DNA of 64,000 bases. Source: CBDFHB01 sp965250115 (GTDB taxonomy: Bacteria > Acidobacteriota > Vicinamibacteria > Marinacidobacterales > SMYC01). Of this stretch, positions 1 to 8,735 are shown one piece after another; the stretch's first letter is position 1, and every line of letters starts with the position of its first letter. Made by a program: the position numbers and the translations under genes. The DNA is taken from positions 1,178,001 to 1,242,000 of the forward strand of contig CBDFNJ010000001.1 of NCBI GenBank assembly GCA_965250115.1. The letters are read 5' to 3'. Under the pieces are notes generated by a model. That model was not told where the DNA came from and searched no databases. It was given only the letters and a program-made list of their open reading frames with translations.

Positions 1-918
1 GGATCCTTGATGACGCTCGTTGCCGGCGTGGTCTTCGTCCACGCGATCGTCGAAGGTGGAGGCGTCACTCGCATCGCGACGAGTATCGCTCAGTCCGAGG
101 CTTTCGGGGCTTCCTTCCTCGATCCCCTGGGGCGGGTGCCGGTACTGACAGCGGTAGGTTTCTATTTCGTTTTCGCCATCGGCATCCTGGGCCAGCCGCA
201 CATGCTCCACAAGTTCTACATGATCGACGATCCGCGGAAGCTCAAGTGGATCCCCCTGGTCGTCGGCTTCACCCAGACGCTCTGCCTGTTGATTTGGCTG
301 GGGCTTGGTCTCGCCGTACCCGCGCTCGTCGCGCAAGGACGACTCGCACCTCTGGTGCATCCCGACGCCGCCGCACCCAGCTATCTACTGGAATTCGCGC
401 CCACGCTCTTGGCTGGATTGGTGTTTGCTGGCATCCTGGCTGCGATCATGTCGACCGCGGACTCGTTCGTGAACATCGGCTCCGCGGCGCTCGTTCGAGA
501 CCTGCCGCGCGCGCTCGGACGTACCCTCAAGCGAGAGCTCCTCTGGGGACGTGTGGCGGTCATCGTTATCGCGGCGGCGGCTTCGATTCTGGCGATCTTC
601 TCGGGAGATCTGATTGCGATCTTGGGGACCTTCGCCTTCGGAACCTTCGGCGCGGCCCTGGCGCCGACGCTGGCGATAGGTCTCAACTGGCGCCGCGTCA
701 CCGCGGGAGCTGCCGTCGCCTCGATGCTCGTAGGCATCGTCGTCAACCTCGGGCTCGAGCTCTTCGCTCGAAGCGGTGTGGCGCTTCTGAAGCCAGGAGT
801 GCTCCCCACCGCGGTGTCTCTCGCCGCGTCGTTCGGCGTAATCTTTCTCGTGAGCTGGTTATCGACTCCCGACCCCGAGGCGATCGACGAGGACGTGTCC
901 TTCGTGATGGATCAATAA
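1..918 (+). CDS. Sodium:solute symporter (SSS family), C-terminal part
   Basis: The frame is open from base 1, so this is the C-terminal 305 residues of a longer inner-membrane protein. About seven hydrophobic segments are visible, separated by short polar loops. The stretch STADSFVNIGSAALVRDL (about residues 151-168) matches the conserved small-residue/Asp signature of late SSS helices, and FYMIDDPRKLKW follows GQPHMLHKF, as in PutP/PanF-type carriers. The family uses the sodium gradient to import organic solutes such as proline, pantothenate or sugars. The substrate cannot be told from this part. The tail VSWLSTPDPEAIDEDVSFVMDQ is cytoplasmic. The start lies outside the window. The window itself opens on GGATCC, which may be chance or a clone edge. 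Confidence 0.85.
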   Translation, partial: GSLMTLVAGVVFVHAIVEGGGVTRIATSIAQSEAFGASFLDPLGRVPVLTAVGFYFVFAIGILGQPHMLHKFYMIDDPRKLKWIPLVVGFTQTLCLLIWLGLGLAVPALVAQGRLAPLVHPDAAAPSYLLEFAPTLLAGLVFAGILAAIMSTADSFVNIGSAALVRDLPRALGRTLKRELLWGRVAVIVIAAAASILAIFSGDLIAILGTFAFGTFGAALAPTLAIGLNWRRVTAGAAVASMLVGIVVNLGLELFARSGVALLKPGVLPTAVSLAASFGVIFLVSWLSTPDPEAIDEDVSFVMDQ

Positions 919-925
919 ACACCCG

Positions 926-1326
926 TCAGTCGGCGGCGGTCGCCTCGATCTCTACCTTGAGCTCGGCAAACGCCAGGCGGGCTACCCCCAAGAGGGTCTG
1001 GGGCGGCGCCACGTTCGCAGCGGCCAGCCGCCCGGCCAGGGCATCCCAGTTCGCCAGGAGCTCGTCGACATCCGTCGTATAGATCCTCAAGTGCACGAGG
1101 TTGCCGAGGCTCATACCGGCGCCCTTCAAGACCTCCTCCAGGTTGTCGAGGCCGCAGTGATTTGAGGACGCAGCTCATTCGGGTGTTGGACCGCACCATC
1201 CGCACCGATCGAAGTCTGGCCCGAGCACAAGAGTTGGCGACTCGTGCCTTCGAGAACTTCAGCCTGGTTGAACTGGTATTACTTCGACCATTCCCATGGA
1301 TTCACGGGCGTACGTTTCATTGACAT
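926..1326 (-). pseudogene. RidA/YjgF-family protein, disrupted by a TAA codon and a frameshift
   Basis: Three pieces on the minus strand join into one RidA-like protein. It begins MSMKRTPVNPWEWSK, meets an in-frame TAA at 1281-1279, resumes in the same frame with YQFNQAEVLEGTSRQ and the core LLCSGQTSIGADGAV, runs through PNELRPQITAA, then needs a one-base shift near 1150 to continue LDNLEEVLKGAGMSL and IYTTDVDELLANWDAL, and ends EIEATAAD. RidA proteins hydrolyse reactive enamine/imine intermediates. Restoring one C in the GGCC run near 1150 mends the frame, and CAA in place of TAA would give a Gln at a position where many relatives have one (NPW.W..QY). Two independent lesions suggest a dead gene, but a homopolymer base-call error could explain the frameshift. 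Length (about 133 residues) is normal for the family. Confidence 0.7.
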
Positions 1327-1565
1327 TGGCTCCTTTGTGTCGAGTTCGAACGCGGCATATGATTTCACGGCCTCGGCGGAAGACCAAGTATTCTTCCGAA
1401 CCCAGAATCCGTCTTCTCGAGGGGCTACCATGTCACTGTCAGGTATCCTGAGATTCACGTTGATCGCACGGCGCCGCGCTCGTCCTGTCACGCAGGGATA
1501 CCCTTCATGCGATCGACTCGGAGACCGAGCGTGGTTCGCGCCGCTGCGCGGGTTTGCTTCTTTGG

Positions 1566-2378
1566 CTAGACGGCCCTTCGACGCCTCACGAAGCCAAGCC
1601 AGGTGAGGCCGAGCGCGAAGAGGGCGAAGGACGTAGGCTCGGGAATTTGCTCGGTCGTGAACGAGGAATACGTCACGCCGGCCTGGGAGAAATTGTAAAA
1701 GCCCAAACGGCCGTCGGAGAAGGAACCCGCGATGTCGATTTCGAGTGCTCCGTCCACGAATACCTGAAGTTGCGTCGCCGTAAAATTGAAGTCGAACACA
1801 TACTCGGTACCGATAACCCAGCCGGTATTGCCGAGACCACTTCCCCGGGCGAGCTCAGCAAGTCCACTCCCCAAGGGCGTACCCGCCAGGTTCGCATGTT
1901 GCCAGAATTCGTCGGCATCCGGGATGCCACTCACTTGCGAAACGGCAAGTCCGGCGGACGCCGTACCACCGGGAGACGTAGAAGGGACACCGAAATCGAA
2001 GTTTTGGGTGCCCGCCTTCCAGTCGAGCAGGAGATAGTCGGCGGCCGCAGAAGTCGAATCCCCGGGGTCGAAGCCCAATACGAAACCAATGAAGTCATCG
2101 TCGCCGCCGGTCACGCGAATCCTGCCCACGGCGTTGGTGTTGATCGCCTGAAAGTCGCTATAGAACAAGGTGGGCTGACCGTTGTTGACCTGGGTCACCG
2201 TGCTTCCGTCGCCGCTGACTTGCCATACACCGGGAGGGAACCCAGATACCGCATCGTAGGATTCGGCCGTCCAGGTGTTGAGGTTTACGGGAACCGCCTC
2301 GGCAACGGTCGCGGCGAAAAACGCAATCACGACTGTCAGACCTCAACCGTTTTTCATTCCGAATCGAAAGAAATCCAT
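1566..2378 (-). CDS. PEP-CTERM sorted exported protein (early in-frame TGA)
   Basis: A secreted protein of about 254-271 residues. The C terminus carries a PEP-CTERM signal: IPEPTSFALFALGLTWLG followed by VRRRR, that is a Pro-Glu-Pro motif, a membrane helix and an Arg cluster, which in known systems directs processing by an exosortase. The body is rich in Gly, Asp, Ser and Thr with beta-type segments (FVLGFDPGDSTSAAADYLLLDWK) that recall the thrombospondin C-terminal/lectin-like fold. The best ribosome site (GAGAGGTG) precedes ATG at 2378, but codon 12 is TGA (2345-2343). After it the frame reads GLTVVIAFFAATVAEA, a good signal-peptide core. Translation could alternatively begin at GTG 2330, giving a short signal sequence. 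Either the gene is damaged at its start or the base is miscalled. No exosortase gene is seen in the window. Confidence 0.7.
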
Positions 2379-2753
2379 GGATATCACCTCTCTAAAGGCA
2401 CCACGTTCTCGATGATACGCAACATCCGTGCCGTGAGTGATTAGCCGTGGTGACTCAAGGGCTTACCCGTCTCCGGCGAGAAAGAATCGCGGACTGCACG
2501 TAAACAAAGTCGACGCTTTCGCGCGATATCGAGGTCTCGAGAAGTCTTCTCTTTTTTTTCCAATGAGTTACACGGTTCTGGCACGTGTAACGATGTCCGA
2601 CGGATGAGATCGCTCATGGGCTCGAGAAGCGAGTTTTGAATCCACGGGAAGTCGTTGCGGACGGCGTCCCAGTCGACCTTCCCGTCCCTAACGAGGTGGC
2701 GGAGGCCGCGAGTGCGGCGCTCGAGGCCAGGAATTGATGTCGGTTGTCATGGC
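2379..2753. other. Intergenic stretch with two small inverted repeats
   Basis: I find no convincing gene here. A perfect 7-bp inverted repeat GTTACAC...GTGTAAC with an 11-base loop lies at about 2566-2590, and a short hairpin GAGAA...TTCTC followed by eight T residues lies at about 2538-2558 (plus-strand terminator-like, although no plus-strand gene precedes it). The minus-strand reading WDAVRNDFPWIQNSLLEPM (about 2670-2610) looks protein-like but has no start in frame, so a decayed gene tail is possible. Confidence 0.3.
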
Positions 2754-3283
2754 TTACTCCTTCAGCCCGGTCCACAGCTCGTCCAGATCGCTCGGTTGGA
2801 GTGCGGGGGAGAAACGCTTTAGGCGGTCGATCACTTCGTTCGTTTCGAAGTACGCCTGCGAACAATTCGGGTGGATGAATCCTCCCGGCTGGAAACGCCC
2901 CTCCTCCTCGTCATAGAAGACGAGCGAGATCCGCCATGCTCTCTTGTCGATCGCCTCACGACAGCTCCGACAAAGCGCCCGACTCGAGGGGGCGCGCTCA
3001 GCACCACTGAGGCGCGGAAGCCGCCGGTGCTCGAGACCCAGCTTCGCCTGGGCCTCGAGCAATCTGCCTTCGGCAGTGCTTCGGTCGTCGCTCCCGCAGC
3101 ATCAAGGTACGGTTGCGGGCGCTTGTACGCGCCGCACTCGAGATGAAACCAAAGCGTCAGCTCGCCCTCCACGAAGGGATTGGGCAGACGCGCGCCGAGA
3201 CGAAGCTCTCCTTTGGCGATACGCTCGCCGCAACCGCGACACTTGGCCCGTCCACTCGCGGCGGGTTCGATCGTGTGTGCCAT
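2754..3283 (-). pseudogene. PARP-type zinc-finger protein, frameshifted
   Basis: The N-terminal half reads RAKCRGCGERIAKGELRLG, then NPFVEGELTLWFHLECGAYK, a PARP-type zinc finger (C..C...H..C) of the sort that in eukaryotic PARP1 and DNA ligase III binds DNA breaks and that also occurs in small bacterial proteins. The frame then breaks at about 3062, after LPKAD. Shifting by one base continues LLEAQAKLGLEHRRLPRL, then a second finger-like half, CRSCREAIDKRAWRISL...PGGFIHPNCSQAYF, and ends DELWTGLKE at 2754. One missing T in a TT run restores the reading. The start at 3283 is 15 bases below the stop of the gamma-glutamyltransferase gene, so the two may be cotranscribed. The role in bacteria is not known to me. 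Either a real pseudogene or a homopolymer sequencing error. Confidence 0.6.
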
Positions 3284-3298
3284 GCGTGGCCGACGGGT

Positions 3299-5128
3299 CT
3301 AGTAGGCCATCGCGTAGCAGTCTCGCCGGGGATCAGCTCCGGCGATCCGAGACCCGGTGTCAGGATCGATCATCACCACCGTAGAGCAGCCGGAGATGGT
3401 CAAGTCGGGCGTGACGCTGAGGTTGTGTCCTCGCGCTTTGAGCTCCTCGATGACGGCTTCGCCTACGCTCGCTTCGGTGCTCATCTGATTGAGACCCAGT
3501 GGGTGCGGCCAGAACGAGCCATGCAAGTGAAACGTCTGGACTCGCGGCCATTCGATCGCGCTGTGGAGGTTCGGATACCAATCGTCTCGGAACTCGACGA
3601 TGTTGAGTAGAGTTTGAACGATGGTCTGTTCCTGATTGTCCCCGCCCGGCGTGCCGATCGCGAGAAATGGCTCTCCATCCTTCAGAACGATGCTCGGCGT
3701 GAGCGTATAGCGCGGGCGCGATCTCGGGCGAATCTGTCCCGCGCGGGTCCCGTCCAACCAGAACTGCTCGCCGCGAACGCTCATTCCGATGCCGGTGTCC
3801 CCTAGGATCACAGCGCCCCCGATCCAGCCTCCGCTCGGCGTGCTATCGAAGACGTTGCCTTCGCGATCGACGATGGCGATGTGGGTCGTGTCTTTGAGAG
3901 CGGAGGCATCGAGTGCCGCCTGGTCCGCTGGCCCGTCGCTCGTCGTCCCGTCCCCGCCGGCTACCCAGAATGGCCATGCGTCCACGTCGGGATCGAAGCG
4001 AAGGGGGTCACCCGCCCGCAGCACGCGCGATGCATGCTTCATGTCGATGAGCGCGGCGCGCTCGCGGGCATATTCTTTGGAAAGAAGTCCTTTCGCCGGG
4101 ACGTCGACGAAGTCGGGATCCGCGTAGTAGCTGTCGCGGTCCGCGTAGGCGAGCTTGAGCGTTTCGACGAGCACGTGCAGATAGTCGGCTGAGTTGTGCC
4201 CCATGGCACTGAGGTCGAAGGTCTCCAGAATGTTCAGAGTTTGTAGAAGCGCCGGTCCCTGGCTGTTGAACGACTGCTTGTAGACGGTATAGCCGCGGTA
4301 GGTCGACTGGGTCGGCTCTTCGACCCGTGCAAAGAAATCCGAGAAGTCGTCGAGCGCGAAGGGCGAACCGTGCTCGTTCAGAAACGCCACCACCTCACGG
4401 GCGATGTCGCCTTTGTAAAAGCGATCCCGTGCCGCGACGATGCCGGGTTCCCGCCCTCGGGACCGGGCCCCACGCTCCGCCTCGACCATCCGTGACAACG
4501 TGCGGGCGAGCCCGGGGAAGGCGATGGTCTCCCCCGCTCGATAGAGCGAGCCGTCGGCCTTCAGCCAGTAACGTTCGTTGTCGGGCCATTCCCGGATGAA
4601 CTCGAGTTTTTGCTCGATCGCCTCGGCGGTTCGGGCACGCAGAGGGAAGCCGTCCCTCGCGTAGTCGATGGCTCGAGAGGAGACTTGCTCGAAGCTCATC
4701 GTGCCCCATCGCTCGAGAACGGTGAGCGCCGCATGAAGGGCTCCGGGTACGACCGCAGGATCCAGACCCTCTCCTTCGAGCGACTTGGAACGCGCCTCGT
4801 ACCATTCGATAGACGCCGCTTTGGCGGCCCAGCCCTGGCCCACGATGGAGATGACCTTGGCCTCGTCCTTGGGATAGACGAGCACGAGTCCCTCCCCGCC
4901 GAGGCCGTAGAGATCTTGTTCCACGACGCCGCCAACGAGGAGTGCGGCGACGCCGGCGTCGAAGGCATTGCCGCCGCGCTGCAAGATCTCGAAGGCCGCG
5001 GCGGTGGTCAAGGGGTGGCCGGCGGACACGCCCGCGTTTCTTCCCGCGACTAAAGGCCGCTCGGCAGAAGCGACAGATGTCCCAATGACGACGCCGGCAA
5101 GAACCTGAACAAAGACACGACCCCACAT
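3299..5128 (-). CDS. Gamma-glutamyltransferase family protein
   Basis: 609 residues, the usual length. An N-terminal signal peptide (MWGRVFVQVLAGVVIGTSVASA) exports it to the periplasm. The large-subunit region has GHPLTTAAAFEILQRGGNAFDA and DLYGLGGEGLVLVY. The autoprocessing/catalytic Thr is in KDTTHIAIVDREGN (Thr414-Thr415): the family cleaves before this Thr to make two subunits, and the Thr then attacks gamma-glutamyl bonds in glutathione-like substrates. The small subunit has SGGWIGGAVILGDTGIGMS and the glycine-rich substrate loop RYTLTPSIVLKDG/AIGTPGGDNQEQT. The canonical Gly before TTH is Asp here, so it may be an acylase- or cephalosporin-acylase-like relative rather than a true glutathione hydrolase. 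Start chosen at ATG 5128 for the signal peptide. It is transcribed toward the zinc-finger gene at 3283. Confidence 0.85.
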   Translation of the reverse strand: MWGRVFVQVLAGVVIGTSVASAERPLVAGRNAGVSAGHPLTTAAAFEILQRGGNAFDAGVAALLVGGVVEQDLYGLGGEGLVLVYPKDEAKVISIVGQGWAAKAASIEWYEARSKSLEGEGLDPAVVPGALHAALTVLERWGTMSFEQVSSRAIDYARDGFPLRARTAEAIEQKLEFIREWPDNERYWLKADGSLYRAGETIAFPGLARTLSRMVEAERGARSRGREPGIVAARDRFYKGDIAREVVAFLNEHGSPFALDDFSDFFARVEEPTQSTYRGYTVYKQSFNSQGPALLQTLNILETFDLSAMGHNSADYLHVLVETLKLAYADRDSYYADPDFVDVPAKGLLSKEYARERAALIDMKHASRVLRAGDPLRFDPDVDAWPFWVAGGDGTTSDGPADQAALDASALKDTTHIAIVDREGNVFDSTPSGGWIGGAVILGDTGIGMSVRGEQFWLDGTRAGQIRPRSRPRYTLTPSIVLKDGEPFLAIGTPGGDNQEQTIVQTLLNIVEFRDDWYPNLHSAIEWPRVQTFHLHGSFWPHPLGLNQMSTEASVGEAVIEELKARGHNLSVTPDLTISGCSTVVMIDPDTGSRIAGADPRRDCYAMAY

Positions 5129-5287
5129 CGGTGGCCTCCTTTCGAAGTTTTCCGGCCCTCTCTATACCAGAGCGCCGGATGGGCAACAAGGGTGGCTCGG
5201 ACCGTGAAGGAGACGCTGGCGTCGCCCGGTCGATATGGTGTTCAATCCCAGGGATTCGAACCCCGTAGCGCCAGTAAGGAGACTGCC

Positions 5288-6829
5288 TTGACCAGACGGA
5301 TCGAGTTTCTTCTACTTGCAGGATTCGTGTTCGCCACGATGGCCACGGCCCAGAGCGGCATCGATGTCGCGCGCGAATACCGGCAGCAACATGAGGCGGC
5401 GATCCTTCGCGACTTCGCCGCGCTCCTCACCTATCCCAATCGGGCGCACGACACCGAGGACATCGAGCGGGCCGCGGCCTACATCCGCGACGAGCTTCAG
5501 GGCGTCGGGGTGACCTCCGAGCTGCTCCGTGTTGATGGGGTGCCGCCCATCGTCTATGGCGAGCTGATCGTGCCGGGCGCCACGCGCACGCTCGGCATCT
5601 ACGTGCACTACGACGGCCAGCCCGTGGATCCTTCTCAGTGGACCCATCCGCCGTTCGAGCCTACGCTCTACACGGCGGCGATGGAGGTCGGCGGCCAGCC
5701 TCGGCCACTTCCACGCGACGGCGAAGCTGTCGATCCAGAGTGGCGGATCTACGCGCGATCGGCCGGTGACGACAAGGCGCCCATTGCCGCGCTCCTGCCA
5801 GTGCTTCGGGCTTTCGGGACGAGTGATCTGACGCCCAGCTCGAACCTCATCTTCTTGTTCGATGGCGAGGAGGAAGCCGGCTCGCCACACCTCGGCCAGT
5901 ACCTGCAACGCTATCGCGAGCGCCTCGATCGTATCGACATCTGGCTCTTTTTCGACGGTCCCGCCCACCAGAGCGGCCGCCCGCAAATCACCTTCGGCGT
6001 CCGAGGCTCCGCGGGGCTCGAGGTGACGGTCTACGGTGCAACGAGAAACCTCCACTCCGGGCACTACGGCAACTGGGCACCCGACACGCCGGCCCTGCTC
6101 GTCCGGCTACTGGCCTCGATGAAGGACGACGAAGGGCGAGTAGTGATCGACGGATGGTACGACACCGCCGATCCGATCGGTGACGAAGAACGCGCGGCGC
6201 TTCGGAACATGCCCGACTATGACGCGGCGCTCAAGCGCGAGCTGGGCATCGTGTCGACCGAAGGTCAGCCGGCCACGCTGCCCGAGCGGTTGCTGCTACC
6301 GGCGCTGACCATTCGAGGTCTCACGAGCGGCAATACCGGTGCGCTCGCCGCTAACGTGATCCCGAACACCGCTGTCGCATCACTCGGCATCCGTCTCGTG
6401 AGAGGAAACGATCCGGCGCACATGCGCGACCTGCTCCTCCGCCACATTCGGAACCAGGGATATCACGTGGTCAGCGAGGATCCGGATCTCGAGACCCGTC
6501 TGACGCACCCGCGCATCGCCAAGGTGACCGCGGGTGGTGGAACACCAGCCGCACGCACGTCGATGCGAGATCCGTTCGCGCAGCAGGTAGTCCGCGCGGC
6601 AACGGAAGCGGCGAACCGCGCGTTCGGGGACGGCGCCTTGGTCGTCGCGCCCGGCATGGGTGGCACGCTGCCGCTCCACCTCTTCACCGACGTGGCGGGC
6701 AAGCCGGCGATCATTGTCCCGGTGGCGAACCACGACAACAACCAGCATGCGGCGGACGAGAATCTGCGCATCGCCAATCTCTGGTACGCCATTGATCTCT
6801 ATGCCGCGCTACTGACGATGGCGCCATAG
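5288..6829 (+). CDS. M20-family metallopeptidase (dipeptidase-like), exported
   Basis: 513 residues from TTG 5288, which follows an AAGGAG site by six bases and begins a signal peptide (MTRRIEFLLLAGFVFATMATAQ). The frame is open 32 codons farther upstream but that part has no signal character. Co-catalytic zinc motifs are present: YVHYDGQPVDPSQW (His/Asp), RSAGDDKAPIAALLPVL (bridging Asp), LFDGEEEAGSPHL (catalytic Glu and ligand Glu), and a late His in VPVANHDNNQHAADENLR. The insert GVRGSAGLEVTVYGATRNLHSGHYGNW corresponds to the dimerisation domain and its substrate His. The family hydrolyses dipeptides or N-acyl amino acids; the precise substrate is unknown. It is divergent from the gamma-glutamyltransferase gene, and the 159-base gap should hold both promoters. 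Confidence 0.85.
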   Translation: MTRRIEFLLLAGFVFATMATAQSGIDVAREYRQQHEAAILRDFAALLTYPNRAHDTEDIERAAAYIRDELQGVGVTSELLRVDGVPPIVYGELIVPGATRTLGIYVHYDGQPVDPSQWTHPPFEPTLYTAAMEVGGQPRPLPRDGEAVDPEWRIYARSAGDDKAPIAALLPVLRAFGTSDLTPSSNLIFLFDGEEEAGSPHLGQYLQRYRERLDRIDIWLFFDGPAHQSGRPQITFGVRGSAGLEVTVYGATRNLHSGHYGNWAPDTPALLVRLLASMKDDEGRVVIDGWYDTADPIGDEERAALRNMPDYDAALKRELGIVSTEGQPATLPERLLLPALTIRGLTSGNTGALAANVIPNTAVASLGIRLVRGNDPAHMRDLLLRHIRNQGYHVVSEDPDLETRLTHPRIAKVTAGGGTPAARTSMRDPFAQQVVRAATEAANRAFGDGALVVAPGMGGTLPLHLFTDVAGKPAIIVPVANHDNNQHAADENLRIANLWYAIDLYAALLTMAP

Positions 6830-6926
6830 AGGCCAACCTCTTGCCTAGATCGCCGGCTAGTCTCGGTCGTAGCTGTTCCTGTTGCCGTCTGCGCCGATTC
6901 TCGTAGAGAATTGGTGCTGCTCTCGC

Positions 6927-8735
6927 ATGGCGAAATCAAAGAAGGACAAACCTAGTTCGCGCGACGATCCGCTTCGGACGATCAACCCGCCGGTGCATCA
7001 TGCGTCAACGGTTTTGTACGAAAGCTACGAGGCGTTTCTAGAGGCGGATCAAAAACCGTATCACGGCAAGTTGTACGGCACCTTCGGCTCGCCCGTGCAG
7101 CTCGAGCTCGAAAGGGAACTGGCCGGGCTGGAAGGCGGCTATGCCTGCCGCCTGTGTCATTCCGGATTCGACGCCATCGAGACGGTACTGATGGCACTTA
7201 CCCGCAGCGACGATCATATCCTCGTGAGCGACAACGTCTACGGTCCAACGCGTGACTTCTGCGATCTCGTTCTGGAGAAGTACCGAGTTCAGGTGGAATA
7301 CCTCCCCCCCCACGATCGGCGCTTCATCAAGCCGAACACCAGGATCGTCTATCTGGAGTCTCCGGGCTCCGATACCTTCGAGCTTGCGGATGTCCCTGCC
7401 GTCGTCGAGGTCGCGCGCGCGAAGGGCGTCGCCACCGTTTTGGACAATACCTGGGCGACGCCGCTGTTCTTCAAGCCTATCGAGCACGGTGTGGATATCT
7501 CCATTCACTCTACGAGCAAGTACATTTGGGTCTACGCGGATTCGTGTGGGTAAGTCCTGACGGAAAAACAGTGTAACTCATTGTGTGGAAAAGGTATCGA
7601 GTACTTCATCAGGTGCTGAGAAGTGGTCCATTTTTAGGATAGGCTAACCGAGTGAAAAATTCCCAGTCGATCCGCTCGCTGTTTGCGCTGCCAGGTTTCG
7701 TGGTGTGCCGGATTGAAGGGTCTATTCGGTGACCGATACGCCCGCGTCATCCAGCTCAAGAGGCGAAAAAAACAGCTGTGTGCTCTTACTGTGGGCAACG
7801 GTGCCGGGGGCGCTATGACAAGCAAGTGTGCCGGGTCCGCGACCTGTCGTTGGCAGGCTGGCGGATCTATCTGGAATACGAGCGTTGGCGCGTCAACTGT
7901 CCCGGGTGCGGCGGTGTGCATGTAGAACACCTGGACTGGCTGGCGAACAACTCGCGCTACACCTAGCGTTTTGCGACGCATGTGGGCAAGCTGTGCCGGA
8001 CAAGGCGGTGGCCGAGATGGAACGTCTGCGCCTCCTAGTTGAAGGGGTCAACAACAAAATCCGTGTGCTGCAACGACGCGCCTACGGCTATCGCGACGAG
8101 GAATATCTCAAGCTGAAGATCGTGGCGGCATTCCTTCCGCCATTACCCAGAAATGCCGTCTTCAACCCACACGAATCCGCGTAGACCCGTACATTTCAGG
8201 GCATTCCGACACGCTGCTCGGCACCATTACGACCAATGAAGAGCACTTCGCGGAGCTCGACGCTTTCTACGAATCGACCGAGCACTTCGCCGCTCCCGAT
8301 TCCTGTTACTCGGGCTTGAAAGGACTTCGATCTCTGAGCCTTCGCATGTCCCGACACCAAGCCGCCGCACTCGAGATCGCGAAGTGGCTCGAGGAGTACC
8401 CTGCGGTGGAGACGGTGATTCATCCCGCGTTGGAAAGCCACCCAGAGCATCACATTTGGCGGCGAGACATGACCGGAGCGTCGGGAGTTTTCGGCTTCAT
8501 CTTGAAGAAGGAGCCTTCCGATACCGAGCTCTCGAAGTTTCTGGATCCGATGCAGGTCTTCGCTATCGGCTTGAGCTGGGGCGGGTTTCAGAGTCTCATC
8601 AAGGTCGGGAAAGTCACCGATCGCGTGCACCCATTCCGCTACCGGGGCCGAACGATCATCCGACTCAGCATCGGCCTCGAGGACGTCGAGAGCATGAAGA
8701 GCGATCTAGGCGACGCCCTCGATCGCGTTCGCTGA
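6927..8735 (+). pseudogene. Cystathionine beta-lyase/Cys-Met PLP enzyme gene, split by a 661-bp insertion
   Basis: The 5' part (6927-7527) encodes MAKSKKDKPSSRDDPLRT, NPPVHHASTVLYESYEAF, the Cys/Met-metabolism region GTFGSPVQLELERELAGLEGG, the PLP-contact DNTWATPLFFKPIEHG, and SIHSTSKYI, which holds the Schiff-base Lys. After the inserted element and one copy of its 8-base duplication, the 3' part (8197-8735) continues exactly in frame as SGHSDTLLGTITTNE and ends DLGDALDRVR. Removing the element and one GTACATTT copy gives 1140 bases, 379 residues, the normal size. The enzyme family removes or exchanges C-S bonds of cystathionine or methionine using PLP. As it stands the product stops just beyond the active-site Lys, so it is inactive. 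The remainder looks undamaged, suggesting a recent hit. Confidence 0.85.
7528..8188 (+). mobile_element. ISL3-derived non-autonomous element, copy 1 (661 bp)
   Basis: Ends are perfect inverted repeats GGGTCTACGCGGATTCGTGT (left) and its complement (right), inside an 8-base direct duplication GTACATTT (7520-7527 and 8189-8196), the ISL3-type target size. The interior holds the N-terminal zinc-binding part of an ISL3 transposase (CSYCGQRCRGRYDKQVC ... NCPGCGGVHVEHLDW, then a TAG where relatives continue RFATHVGKLCRT) joined directly to the C-terminal tail (VEGVNNKIRVLQRRAYGYRD). The central DDE catalytic domain is missing. A run of A near 7768 also breaks the N-terminal frame. It therefore cannot encode its own transposase and must depend on one elsewhere. 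Copy 2 at 11462 has the same deletion. Confidence 0.85.

Noticed and set aside
2600..2745. Minus-strand reading WDAVRNDFPWIQNSLLEPM as a gene
   Set aside because: It looks protein-like but has no start codon in frame and an upstream stop; recorded only as a possible decayed tail.
5214..5276. Complete tRNA gene
   Set aside because: A T-arm-like segment and a CTGGCG/CGCCAG stem are present but there is no cloverleaf on either strand.
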